64,000 bases of DNA from Gyromitra esculenta (taxonomy: Eukaryota; Ascomycota; Pezizomycetes; Pezizales; Discinaceae). Below the pieces are notes generated by a model. It was given only the letters and a program-made list of their open reading frames with translations, was not told where the DNA came from and ran no database searches. The translations under genes and the position numbers were made by a program. The stretch is taken from positions 62,001 through 126,000 of the forward strand of contig JBCAML010000012.1 of the NCBI GenBank assembly GCA_038503075.1. Direction: 5' to 3'. This document shows, in pieces, positions 23,507 through 36,124 of the stretch (position 1 is the first letter of the stretch; each line of letters starts with the position of its first letter).

Positions 23507-23721
23507 TAATAATATCTCAGCAGTACTGGATGGGGTTGGGTGGCTGTAATTAATTCTGGATTGGTCGCAGAAATATAGGGGTTCAATTGCGATCAGTAAA
23601 TTTACCTCTCAGGCTGATCTTGGCATCTATTTACTGGTTGTAATTGAGCCTCAACTTGTCTTTGACCAATCCAGGATTAATTCCTGTCCCCTAGCCCCGT
23701 TCGGTACTGCTGAAATATTAC
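23507..23721. repeat. foldback (MITE-like) inverted repeat
   Basis: The left arm (about 23507-23601) contains CAGCAGTACTGG, TTCTGGATTGGTC, TTCAATTG and CAGTAAAT. The right arm (about 23629-23721) is its imperfect reverse complement, containing ATTTACTG, CAATTGA-like TAATTGAG, GACCAATCCAGGATTAAT and GTACTGCTGAAATATTA. The loop is about 27 bp. In one 45-bp stretch compared by eye, seven of ten differences are transitions, as expected of repeat-induced point mutation. Confidence 0.75.
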
Positions 23722-24332
23722 GGTACGAGTAGACAATTGTTTTCTCGAAGATACCAATCCTCTATTATGTGAATTCATCCACTACTGAGCATTTTTGTAG
23801 GCACGGAAAAGTGGTCGGCACCGAGGCGTGTTAGGCAACGGTTCGTCGCCTCGATCGCGTGCTTAGAATCTTGGTTTAACTGAGGATACCGTTATCCGCA
23901 TGATCAACTGTTAAAGCGCAAATGACCTATAGGTTGACTGCCAGGCCTATCAAAAATAGGCATAGTTTTTTGGGAGCCTACCAACTAATGAATGGACTGG
24001 AACACGTTTCACGGCTGCGGCTACAAATTATATGTTCCTATTAAGCTCTGGACTGTGTCAGTGACTTGGCCCAAGGCTCTATTAGGTACAAGTGATATAC
24101 AGTATGTATCTCACTAGAAAGGTAGGGGTGTGACTGCTTTAGAGTATGCTAGCTCATCCTGCATAGAGTATTCGGATATCACATGAAGAACCTGAAAATG
24201 CATGTTCTAGGTCGAGGTTTCTAGTTGACTGGATCTAGCTATCAACTTATTGGTTGCTTAACCCAATACCCTTGTTTTCAGGCTCTCCATAATTATCCAA
24301 GTACAAGTATCTGGCATTTTTTAGAGCCTTAT

Positions 24333-24645
24333 ACCATATCAACTGTCAAAATACGGCCCAGCTTTGCAGCCACTTAAAAGCACAACACTACGTGGCTCAT
24401 GCACAGAGTGGGCTCTGGATGGTGGCCTGCATGGTGGCTCTCTAGTTTTCTCTGCCACGTTCAGCACCATATCGGTTCGGCTTGGAGAATAGCTGGGCCG
24501 TATTTCGACAGTAGATACGGTATCCACACCTATATACCATATGTACGCTCAAAATACAGCCTGCACCTGTCTAGTGGCTTACGTAGAGCATAAATTTCTG
24601 AGTGGTTGAGTATTTGTGGCTTTCTTTTTCTGCGACGTTTCGTAT
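24333..24645. repeat. diverged MITE-like repeat group
   Basis: AAATACGGCCCAGCT at about 24350 recurs as its reverse complement AGCTGGGCCGTATTT at about 24491, embedded in longer similar flanks (ACTGTC/GACAGT). A weaker direct copy of the unit follows at about 24550-24645, sharing CTCAAAATAC, TACGTAGAG and CTTTTTCTGCGACGTTT against CTGTCAAAATAC and TTTTCTCTGCCACGTTC. This looks like an element with short inverted arms next to a decayed second copy. Confidence 0.55.
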
Positions 24646-25994
24646 CATGTTAGATTTAGATTGGAGTAGGTTATTTTACTTACGTAAAATCTCGGTAATA
24701 ATGAGCTGGCTTGGAACAGACTAAACCTAAATATTCAAATAAATAGGTCATTGATCAGACCTACCATCTCTGCTGCCAAGCCATACAACTGAAGCTTCTG
24801 GAGCGTAAATTTAGAACTAGCTAGCCCAGGCCAGTCCGAGGCATTACGGTGTATTCGAATTAAACCAGTGAACTACAAGCTTAAGACGAAAGATACAACC
24901 TCCATGTAGTAGAACACGCTATGGGAGTACAGTGGCGACACCCAATGAACAGCACCATAATCTTCAAGTTGAATGAACCCCAATATCTAAATAAAAGAAA
25001 CAACAACAAATAAATAACACCTATTTAGCATCAAGATAAACGTAAGCCCCTAATCCTGCTGAAGAGGGTGTACCTACTATTCACTCCATACCATATTATT
25101 GTATTTTACAATTTCTCTACAGATACAATATATAACATTACCGATCGTATACCTAGATGCAAGTCGTATTTCGAGAGTATAGTTCATACGGCATGTTTAG
25201 TGCGCAGCCGTACTCTTATGTATTTTCAGGGTTAGGGTTTCTTCCAGCACTCCCTATCAAAATGTCTCTGATATTAGCCTGTCAGATACTGTTTCCCACA
25301 CTGAATGAAATCTGCCTGTAGCAAATCACTGAGGTAAATACATACAGTGCCACAATGCGTGATAAAATCGGTGCATCATTCTTATGAAAGCGGAAGTATA
25401 CTGGCAGAGCTGGAGTTCTCAAACCGAATAACTGTGGCGATTGCAATTGTTCTGGCTTATTCCTACTCTTTCTAACATTGAAAATACCTATCCTCTAGCC
25501 TCGGGTTTACAGTACAAACTAGTCCCCTTGAAACTAAGGCCTACCGACAAGACTACAGAGTATGCCGAGGCTAACCGTTTTATAGAATTACTATGCACCG
25601 CGATAAACAGAAGCTGCCCGTGAATCTTCCACGGCTCCAATCATCACACGACCATAATCACTAAACATCACAGCCGTAAAGAACTGCCATTGGTAGAAGC
25701 AACACACCAGGTGGGATTCTAATCGATCACCTAAATAAACGCTATTAAAAAAAAAACTCTAAAAAGCACTCTACTACCCCCAAAACACCTGGACAGTAAA
25801 ACTGTTCCACAAAAGATATTACAAAAAAAGCCAAAGTCTACCTCAGATCCAAGAAAGAAAAACCAAGAACCAAAAACAAATACCCATAAAATCCCTAAAT
25901 GACATTAAGAACCTAAAAACACCATACAGTCGCTATCTAAAAGAGATGAAAGTATAGAATAGAGACTAACTTCCTACAAGACCAACCTATCGTA

Positions 25995-28900
25995 TCAGCC
26001 CATCCATCCACCCAGCTCTCCATCTTGCTGCCATTCTCCATCTCCAGAACCGCTCACTTCAGCAAAACTCCTTCCCTCTTCTCCATCCGCACCTATAAAT
26101 CTACTAACACCCCCTAAAGCTCCGCCACCCCTCCTATGATCATCGGCGACAATTCGCAATCCTCCAGGCCCACTAACAACATTCCCGAACAACCCCATGA
26201 GCTCGCTCTGTGTAAGTTTCCCAAGATTGGTCCCGACCCCGTCCCCGAGCGCTGCATTCGAGATCTTTTCTTTCTTGCGTTGTAGATCTAGGATTCGTTG
26301 CTCGACGGTGTTCTTGACGATAAAGCGGGATACGAAGACTTCTTTTTTCTGTCCCATTCTGTGGACGCGGTCGAAGGCTTCTGTTGGGGGTGTTAGTAAC
26401 TGTGCATATCAAACTGGCCTACCCTACTCTATCCTGCTACTCCAAACTAAACTGAACCGAACTAGGGAAAGAGAGGAGAGGAAACATACGCAATTCAACA
26501 GCACCATTCCACCACAAATCCAAACTAAGTACCAAATTCGCAACAACAAGATTAAGACCCACACCTCCGGCGCGGAGACTGGTGAGCATCACCCAGCGCT
26601 CCGGGTCGCCCCTAAACTTGCTTAATGCTTCTTCGCGCTCCACAAGTGACATATCACCCTGATAACGCACAATGCCCCATCCTTCTTCATCGAGTACCCG
26701 TTCGACTATGTCTAGCATTTTTGTAAACTGGCTGAAGAGGACGACTTTATCACCGGGGTGGTTTTCGCGCCATTCTAAGAGCTGATCACGGAGTGCGAGG
26801 GTTTTGGCGGAATGCATAAACTCGCCGGCGCTTGAAAGCCATTCGTCGTTTTGGGCCTTTTTGGACTTTTTACGGACGGGGTTGCTGTCGGAGTCGGAGT
26901 CAAGATCAGGGGCGGCGGCGCGGTAATTGGTTAAGTCGTCGAGACCGATTTTGTGGTTGCAAAGAGGACAATTGGCGGGGAGGTTGATGCGTGCCCGCTC
27001 GGCAATGTAGTTGGTTATACAGTCACGGCAGAAGACGTGTTGGCAGACTGTAATTACGGGTGCTTCGGGGGCGTCGAGGCAGATTGAGCACTCTGTTAAA
27101 TCGCCCATTGCGACTACGCGTGCAGCATCGAGGATCTGGCGGAGGCCGGATTTGGAGCTCATTCCTATTTCACCAGGGAGGGCGCGGTCGAGGTCGGCGA
27201 CGGTGAAGTCTTTGTTAATGGTTGTGACTTTGCATGTGTTAGTAACGAAACTGCCGAAAGACTATGAGGAACTTACGGATGAGATATGGATGATCACATA
27301 TCTGTCTCAACCGCAGCAACATAACCAGGACATCGCTATAATTCTTCATTACGGTTCCTTCACGAATATACTTATTCATAGTCTCCCGACTTTTCTCCTC
27401 CACACATTGATACAGTCCCCTCTCTTCCACCCCAAACTCCAACTCCACCATTCTCACCCGCTTCTTCTGCAAAACTATCAGATCCTTCCCCATGAGCTGA
27501 TCCTTCTTCATCCTCCTCATCATACACCCCCTCAGCACGGCTTGAACCCTCTTCGCGGCCGCCTCGCCCCCACCCTGCGTCACCGTCCGGAACTGATCGA
27601 GACTCCCCACATGGGGGTGGCGCATGAAGTTGAAGATGGGGTATATGTCATCGAGAGTGTTCTGGATCGGCGTTCCGGAGAGCGCCCACGTATGTAGTGC
27701 CTCCAAATTCTGGCACGCCAACGATGTCCTCGAAGTGCGGTTCTTGAGGACATGCGATTCATCGAGGATGACGCGCCAAAACTTGAGCCGATGGAAGATG
27801 CCGCGGGAACGCCATTGGTTGTCCCACCAAACTTCTTCTTCCTCCCGGGTCATGCGGGTGTTGTGGGTGGGCTTCCGCGTGCTCGGATAGCTGTTGCAGA
27901 TTGCCCCGTAGCTGGTGATCACAACGTCATATTTGCGCATCGCGGAGAGGCTGTGAAGCCTCTCGTGGCCATGGTGGATGTGGATTGAGAAGTTGTTGTT
28001 CTTGGCGTGCTGGGTCAGCTCTGCTTTCCATTGCTGGAGCAAGGCGACGGGGGCCACGATCAACGTTACCGTTGGATCAGTGGCTTTGGCCGGCGGTGGA
28101 GCGGGGTTCAGGACCATGGTGGCTATGGATTGGATGGTCTGGATTGTTAATATATTGTCAAGTAAGGAGTGGAGTAGAGGTTATACCTTTCCCAATCCCA
28201 TCGCGTCGGCAACTAGGCCGCCCCTGGGCCTCTTCTCGCTCATCTCCCGTACCATCATCCAGTCCACACCTAGCACCTGATGATCTAGCAGTGCTGTATG
28301 CATCCCGGGGATCCTCCACATGAGTTTCCTCTCGGTGATGTCCTTGAACTGACGGCCAACATCACGTTGGCCAAGGTCTCCGCCGCGTATCCATTCCATG
28401 TCGTCATTGACGCTGGGAATAACCGCTTTGTTTGGATCGATTGGGGCCTTCTTGAGGATCTTCCTCTCGGGGACGAAGTTGGGACGATGGAAGACCATAT
28501 CAGAGTCGTCGGAATCGTCGGAACTGTCGGAGCCATGCAAGAATGCTGTCAAAAAATCTCTCTTTGGATCTAGTGTAGATCTTGCCTTGGCTCTACCTTT
28601 GCCTTTGATGTCGAGTGGTAATTCCTCTTCCTCCTCTTCCTCCTCCTTCTCTTCCTTTTGCACCTCTTCATGCTTAATCGCTCCATGTTCCTCTTCATGC
28701 TTAACAGCTTCATGCTTAACAACTTCACGTTTAACCTCTTGAGGTTCTCTCTTCACTTCCTCCTTGATCGTAACGGTTACCCAAGACTTCTTACACCCCA
28801 GCCGCTTAGCCGCGGTCTGAATCAAAATCCTATCGCTCTCGATCTGCTCCTCCCTCGACATCTCCCCCGGCTGCACGGCATCTTCTTCGTCGTCACTATC

Positions 28901-29664
28901 CTCGAGAACCTTCTTCCTCATCAGCCTCCTCCGTCCAACCGGCGCACGGTCTGCCAATGGGATGCTGTCAATCAAGTCGCCCAGCGAAAACTTGTTGTGT
29001 ACAGCGCGCGGCATGTCCTCTTCATCGGTAGAGGGTTCTCGGGAATGGGAGTCGGAGCGGGTATGAGAATTCATCTTGCGCGGCGACGCAGTGGGGCGTT
29101 TGGTTCTGGGGAGTGGAGTGGTCGGCGATTTCCGTTTCATGGGGTTCGGAGAAAAGTTTTGCTGGTAGCCTGCTGGACGTGGGGCGAGCTTGGGCAGGTG
29201 GTTGAGTTCTGGCGTGAGAGGAGATCCGTCTGGCGGTGTCTATGCGCTGTTAGCTTCTTTGTACGTAGAAGAAGAAGGCCTGACGGGTTTCGGCGGTAGG
29301 AGGCGCATGAATAGAAGAATAAATTGCAATCTTTAACAAAGAAACAAGCAGAAGTGCAACAAACCTCATCGCTCAACATGGTAAGGTCCAGCACATCCTG
29401 TTCTCCCCACTTTACCGCACTAGACCGCGATGATTCCGGGGCGAGACGGTTATTGAGTTGGTTCGAATTCATGGCTCTTAGACCTGTGGAGCGCCGACGG
29501 ATGCGTGCGTTTGCTCGGGTGGTGGGTTTGATTGCTGATCTCGAACTTGATGGACGGAGTTTCGGAGAGACTGTTGGTAGGAGAACCGGGGATGAATCTG
29601 GGGATGGATCCGGTGAGGAAAGGATGATGATGGGGGTTTTAACAACGGTCTTGTTCGGCGCCAT
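25995..29664 (-). CDS. SNF2-family ATPase with internal RING finger (ULS1/RAD16-like)
   Basis: Five exons on the minus strand (29664-29365, 29239-28187, 28138-27277, 27227-26490, 26380-25995) encode 1112 residues. The N-terminal 300 residues are low complexity with an acidic/lysine-rich tract. The SNF2 core has VADAMGLGKT (about 444-452, split by a 48-bp intron), ILDESH (about 575-580) and ALSGTPIQN (about 603). A C3HC4 RING follows (CSICLDAPEAPVITVCQHVF to CPLCN, about 785-829), then the helicase C lobe (DKVVLFSQFTKML, RAGGVGLNLVVAN, DRVHRMGQ). A RING between the two helicase lobes is the layout of SUMO-targeted or ubiquitin-ligase translocases such as ULS1, RAD16 and RAD5; no HIRAN domain is evident, arguing against RAD5. 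It would act in the nucleus on chromatin or DNA repair. Intron 3 seems to end in AAG (27228); a second acceptor 14 bp downstream would also keep frame. Confidence 0.92.
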
Positions 29665-32600
29665 AGTTTCAGCCTTGTGGCAGGAAGGTGTCGAGTTATC
29701 CTGGAGGTAGTTTATTGGTGGGGCGTGAATGCGCGCGTGTGCTTCTAGAGAGGAGGTTTCTAGTTGATGGATGGATGTACGAGAACCTCAGTGCATGAGG
29801 CGGAGTGCAGGCAGATGTGGTGAGTGGAAGAGGGAGAAGACGGTGATGAGGCGGAGAGACGTTGGGCTGCTGCTGATTGGATGGGATGCGAAATACGCAC
29901 ATCCACGGTTGGACTGGTCTCTATCGGGCGAGGATGAAGGCTGAGGCTGAGGCTGAATGGCGAGAGCCCGGGCTGTTGAGTTGAGATGAACAACAGCGAG
30001 GGACAATGGAGCCAGGTACTCGTGATGTACTTAATGAGACGCGTCGGAGAATAAGGCTCGGCTAGGCGGTTGAGGTCGCAGCGGTACATGTCAGTCTGTT
30101 ATCGGTTGTATTGGCGTGTAGCCGACCGCGCATCATCGCAGCAACCGGGATAACGGGTTGCACCGTGATGTAAGTCTTGGCGTCTTTCTTTCAACGTCGC
30201 CTTCTCTGTGGCTTGTCGCTTGGCTATTCCCACTGAGGACTACCGTGTATGTGCTCTATATGTACCTACGTTGGGTTGATGCACGGCTAACGTGGGACGA
30301 TGAGAGTCTTCGAAATTCGGTTATCTGCCTTGTCATCTCCAACTGTAGATCAGGACGCCTCGTCTATTGACTTAACATGGACTCCGTTGGCCAGAGGAAT
30401 GCCGTACTCATGTTGGGTTCAAGTTAGAAGTTTAGCCTTCGATAGTATTCGCTGAATTACGACTTTTGATATGGTTGAGTAGGACGATTACACATATTTG
30501 GCGGATCTGTAAGCCTATCCTATCGGCCAATAAGGCTAAATCAACATCTCAGGGAACTCTAAACCATTTCCTCTACCCAGTTTTCGATACTGAGTGAGAT
30601 TTCGTGATCTTCGCTACCTGTTTGCCTGTTCAGTTGGTAACTGATAGGTAAAAAATCATACGGACTGATTGGTTATATCATCCTAGAACCATACAAACCC
30701 TACATGTAATTACACGTAGTAATTTTACTTTTATGTCTGTTATACACGCTGCAGCAAGTTAGGTCTAACGAGGAGGCTAATTCAAGCACATCGCTAGAAT
30801 ATAGTGAAAGGTTGACCAGGAATGATACATGTACATGTTCTTGTAGCTTCCCCTACCGGCTAATATAGGTTTAGGCTAATGCGCACCGTAAGCTAGACCT
30901 ACGAGAGGGGATAGACACGAGACTCACGCGTCATAGCTTCATCTCATAGATTTCAGCGTCCTGAGCTTCGCAGGGTTTAGGTCAGTTTCATCCCGTCTTT
31001 AACTTCCTCTCACTTCAACCGTTCGTTTCTTTTAATAAACATAGTCTTCATAGAACTATCGCCAATTTAATGCTGCCGTTCCCGTGACATCGCATACACA
31101 GTGGATCTTATCAATCTCGTTTCTGTCTGCCTTACCATTTTCAACACCCACATAGACCCCCCATCTGGCTCTCCATCGACCTTTATTCTTCCCTCATAGC
31201 CTTCTGGTGCAAGGCGCAAATTTAAATCATTTACTCGAATTTGTTCAAGATCAAAAGATCTCTGGCATTATGAAAAAATCATGTTTCCGTGCGCTGTCCA
31301 TTATAGTTTGATATTATCATTTTTGGGGAAATGAAATTAAGGTTCAGTGGAATAACTAAGCCAAAACATGGGGATTATAAGTATTTCCTCAAAAGCTCAT
31401 GTGGATGCTGGTCGTGGGTTATCTACTTTCTAGGTTCTCTAGATTTAAAGGCCAAAGCTTTACGATAAGTCCGTTCTATGGTATCTGAAGTCACCTCAAG
31501 TTCTTTTGATCCGCGGCTCTTGGATCGATACATCCATGTCTAACAGCAGCTCCGTACCATTAGTACTTCTGCATCATGATATCCAAGCGGGCCGCTGAGT
31601 ATTGTCCATTTTGCTCTTCGACCCCTTTTGTTCGCGGTACATCTGGTACCACCCCTTTAATAACAAATGTTCTGCCTTTGCATCATTTAGTTTTGGGAGT
31701 CCATTCGCTATAAAGATTGTCCAGCGGGCGCACCACAGACACTAGGATGATATCCTTGTCTTGGAAATGGAAAACTGGTTGCGGGTTACGGTGTAGGGCT
31801 AGGCCCCCGGCAAGGGTTAAGCCCTTTCTACTCCTCATTTCCCCACGATTACAACCTCTAGCTACAATCGATAGTCAACACGCCAACACACAAAGATTAA
31901 CCATATTACTGTGAGAGTATTGAATTGTTTCGCGGCGCTCGGACACACTTTTGCTTACTGCCTTGAATGTGTCGAGCCGTGCGTTCCTGCTCATTAGTCC
32001 TTCCCTATCTAGCCGTCCTCTTGTAAACCACTACGCTTGTTGACTATGCTAACGACGAGAGCAGGATCATATCCTTCACACGACACGAATTCAGGTAAAC
32101 GATGGTTCTGGTCAGTGTCTACCGGCCGGAGCTCTGATTGACATTGCATCAAAGCCAGCAAGTCCGAGAAGATTTATGTTCAAACGGGCATTCAGGTTTT
32201 AATTCTCGACTATTTCCCCCCCGTGCGCGATTTCCAGGAATTCTATATCTCCCGTTGATAGTATTGACTGATTTTTACAGTATATGACTAAGTGCAAGAG
32301 GTAAATCATCCTGTCTCAAGCTGTTGCTGCTTTTATATACAGTTACTGATTGTAAATTTGGGTGGAGCAGGCACTCGTTTGGTTCACATCTGGCAAAGGG
32401 GATTGAAGAGAACCAGAGTTCTAGAGGAACATATTTGGTGTAGTGGATATTCTCGTGAGTTAAAAAACCAAATCCTCAGCACGCCTGACTGACTTTGACC
32501 TGAATACAGTTGACTCAAAGGACCAGGAAGTTCATATTTTATCAAGTTTCTTTTGGGTCAGAAATTTAGGGTTGGATTTGTCGATCTTGACAATTTTGAC

Positions 32601-34639
32601 ATTGCAATCCACGTTTGTATCTACCTCAATTCAAATTAGTGCACAGTTCCCATTGACGTGGAAATAGGTATTGTCCTATATTCCACAGAAGCTAATTTGC
32701 AGCCATGATCCGACAAACCGATGATACAAAGAAACTGGCCTGAAAAAATGTGGCTGATCTCATTTTTGGCGGGTTTAAAGCACCTTAGAGAAGATCCTCT
32801 CCAGCATTCTATCAGCTCCTGCTAATGTCTTTATATTTGTGTTTCTCTGGGGAACCTACAGTTCAAGATATTCAGCTGTCTTCGCTAAAGTACAGCTTTT
32901 ACTCATCATCGACTATCGAGCATCATGTTAAACTTTCTGTGAACAAAGCGAACCGTATATTCATTCACCTTGCAATGGCTAATAGCGAATGACTGAATTG
33001 TGACCTAATAGCGGCCCAGTACGGTTGAGATGATTCCAAATTTAGTCCACGGGAGAAACACGATCAAGCCTGTCTTACCAAACACCATACGTGATTTATC
33101 CAACCCCCTTAGAGTTAAAGCTAATAGAAATCCGGTGCAGGGTGATAGCTAGAATATCGGTTACCCAATTGTGTGAATATTGAGATATTCCATCGGTTCC
33201 AAGAATCATTTTATGTCTTAGGGAAGTGTCTTGAAGATTAGTAGGGAGCGAGGACCCGATATTAAGTGGAGGAGGAGTGATGCTGCAAGATGTTAGGGTC
33301 AGAAGAGAGCTCCTCGGGAGTACTTGCAACGGGCTTTGTATCGAGCACGAAGATATTCAATCGGAAGAATGATAATAGCATACTGACGTGATTTAGGATG
33401 CCTTTGAGAGCAAGTTAAGGCGGACATTGAACAAGGGTAATCTCCGTTTCAAAGTTACTGCTTGCTTGTTTGTTGCAAATCAGTACTATTGCTTTGCTTT
33501 TGCGAGGAACAACTACATTTTTACATTTCCATCAGACTTAGCTCTGGCGGACTTTCTCAGCTCAACGTCTCAGTCCAAGATATTCTACCGCCAGCTACGA
33601 ACAGGGATTGAAAAGCAGCCCCTTTAACCTCCACATCCCTAAATCACGTCCTTCAACCGTGGAATATTAATCTGGAAGCGGGTTAGCGATATCACTCCAT
33701 TGTAGAATGTGGTTTCCGACGTAGCTGACATTGCCGAATAGAAGAAATTATTTATCTACAGGCAATCCTGGGGTTATCGCTAATCTATTAAACAGAGTTA
33801 TCCTACTTCTTGCTTTGGAATGGTTATGAGTCTAGTCGACCAGCATCTAACGTATATTTCCATAACTAGAGTTAGATCCACAATGCTCCGTTCAGCGGCC
33901 TCGGAATAGAAAGCAGCATTAAGCCAAACACACCTTCGAGTTATTTAAAGACACTAGAGCGGAAGACCCTCTCATCTCTCATGCTCTGTGATAACTGTGG
34001 TACTTTTAGATATCGATTAGATTTAGTTTGGGAGACTAAAGCGATTTTAATTCTCAAATAGGAACGACAGGTGGAACATTCTGGCCGCTTTGGCGGGACT
34101 CTATTTAATATAATAGCATACGGCATACAGGTTATGTTTGGAACGTAAATGCTACTCGCCAAAAAAAACAAGTCTATTCGGTTTAGTACCTACATGGTAC
34201 AGGCAACGGCCCCCAAGCCCAAACCCCTCCCTCACTTGCACGCACGCGCGCACGCACGCATCAACCTCATTTTAATTTACATCAATCGTTGCGCAAAACT
34301 CTAACATTAAGTTAAATCAAATTAATAAAGTAGCAGTTGTCTCTCTAACAAGCGAGTATTAGTGTCCCGAGTCCAAAGAACCACACGGTCACAAGTGACG
34401 CCTCGTCGTCGTGCAGCTATTCTCACGTTGCGCAACACAAAAATCAATAGAAAGCCAATTCTTTTTACCACCATAGGAAGAACAGTCAACCTGGGAGCAG
34501 ATACATACATGGTTACCGATGAACATGCGAAACGAAACCTTGTTAAAGGAACAGAGGCCTAGCTAGACCTGTTGTTGCTACCGGATAACTTAGAGAGTTC
34601 ACATAGCTCTGGATGACCACCAGCCCTAACCAAAGAAGA
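29665..34639. other. gene desert of about 5 kb
   Basis: The left edge is the promoter side of the SNF2 gene, with CT-rich blocks on the gene strand. No supportable gene follows: open frames stay at or below about 110 codons, mostly AT-rich. TACATGTA palindromes occur at 30701 and 30826. A CACGCACGCGCG simple repeat lies at about 34236-34260. Confidence 0.5.
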
Positions 34640-35830
34640 TAAAGATCATCTTATTTTAACGATTAAAACGGATTGGGCGAGCAGACACATGTCTCGTACT
34701 GAAATTCAAAGTGCTGCAGGGTTTGGTCATATATTTACTCAAACTGTTTTTAACGCAATTCATGAGCGAGGTTTAAAAACCTTTCATGAGGGTTAGAGGT
34801 TTATTCTTAAAGAGAGACACATGCAACGGAGAATAAATTTTTGCGGTATGCGAAAAGACTAGAGGTCAGAAATGGAATGGAGCAAATTTGGGATTTACGG
34901 ATGAGATGTTAATAGAAGTGGATACTTTTCATGGTGTGTTATTGATTTGGCGAGAAAAAAATTGGAAAAATGGGAAAAGAATTGTATGGGCATAAAAAAG
35001 AAACAGGGGTCGTTAGTGATGTGTTGGCGAATGATTATATGGGGGGGAAAGGGTGCTTTCTACATGTGGTTAGTGGAAAGGAAAGAGGAAAAGAAGTTCG
35101 CAAAAACTGAAATAGCACGTTTAAATACCGAGCCAGAATGGGCAACATCAAAAGAGTTTGAATTGATTATTGCTCGTACCCAATGTGCAGCTGCAAAGGT
35201 ACGTTAAGTCCTTCGTATAAAAGTTAAATCATTAACTTGTGGCGTAGTAACGAGGCGAGAAGGTTAAAACAGCACAAAGTTGGCGAGGTATAAAATATAA
35301 ACCTGACCTGATTGAACGAAATGGGAATACCCGTGGTGGGGTAGATGCATGGAGATATTGCAAATATGTTGGGCGCCCTATTTTGTGGCTAGGGTGCCTG
35401 GGGCTTCGGGAAAGAAAGCCCAAATTTTGTTTTCATTGAGGATAATGCCTCTTCTCACTCCTGCAAATATACAACCAGGGCGTGAAAAGAGTGGGGGATT
35501 CCTGAAGTAGATTGGTCTTCCTGTTTCCCTGATTTCTATCCTATTGAAAAGATTTGGAATTTAATTAAAACCAAAATTGGTAGGCTTCGGGGGGCAGAAA
35601 GGATAACTGCTATTGTGGACACAAAAGTAGCATTATATGAAGCCTGGCAGGCGCTGACCGTGGAAGAAACTAACAAGGGAATAGCTAAACTTCCTAAAAT
35701 TATGATAAGGTGCTTGCTTGTAATGGGGATAGTAACTAAACGAGTAAGGTGCTTTCTCGCTATCATTTTGGAATTTTTAGTTTCATTTGGGTTGCGCGAG
35801 ATTTTGGTTGTATTACCCTTGTATCGAACC
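34640..35830 (+). mobile_element. decayed Tc1/mariner-type element
   Basis: Plus-strand frames read in order as a broken DDE transposase. The helix-turn-helix part shows MSRTEIQSAAGFGHIFTQTV and NAIHERGLKTFHEG (34690-34797). The first catalytic Asp region is FTDEMLIEVDTFHG (about 34899-34938). The C-terminal part has FIEDNASSHS (35430-35460) and WSSCFPDFYPIEKIWNLIK (35513-35570) with the second Asp and the Glu. Many stops and frameshifts separate these blocks, so the copy is inactive. I could not define terminal inverted repeats or the target TA; the limits are those of visible coding similarity. It belongs to a different subfamily from the copy at 62.0-63.0 kb. Confidence 0.75.
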
Positions 35831-36124
35831 GAATAGACTTTTTTTTGGGCTAGTATATGTGCATGTAGTTCTCGCACTCACAGTATGTACGCAGTGGGGA
35901 TACGCTGCATAGAGCTATATGAAATTCTAGAGAGATAGAGAATCAAGACACCTCTGTTATGTACGCCGGCCACGCGTAGCTGTCGCCCTTATTTCCATCT
36001 TTAGCTCTATCGATACATCCGTGCTGATGGTTTTAAGCTTTGCCAATACACGTATTTACAAACAGGGTGCTGACAGCCTCAACTTCCCACCGAAGCTCAC
36101 GCCAGCTAGCATCGCCTCTATGCA

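Larger units (their letters stand above)
22140..25994. other. repeat-bearing gene desert
   Basis: About 3.9 kb without a supportable gene; the longest open frames are under 100 codons and AT-rich. It holds two inverted or diverged repeat groups (23507-23721 and 24333-24645). The left edge is the promoter side of the receptor gene; the right edge is the 3' side of the SNF2 gene. Confidence 0.55.

Noticed and set aside
28658..29299. 213-codon plus frame opposite the SNF2 gene
   Set aside because: Antisense shadow of the low-complexity N-terminal exon of the SNF2/RING ATPase.
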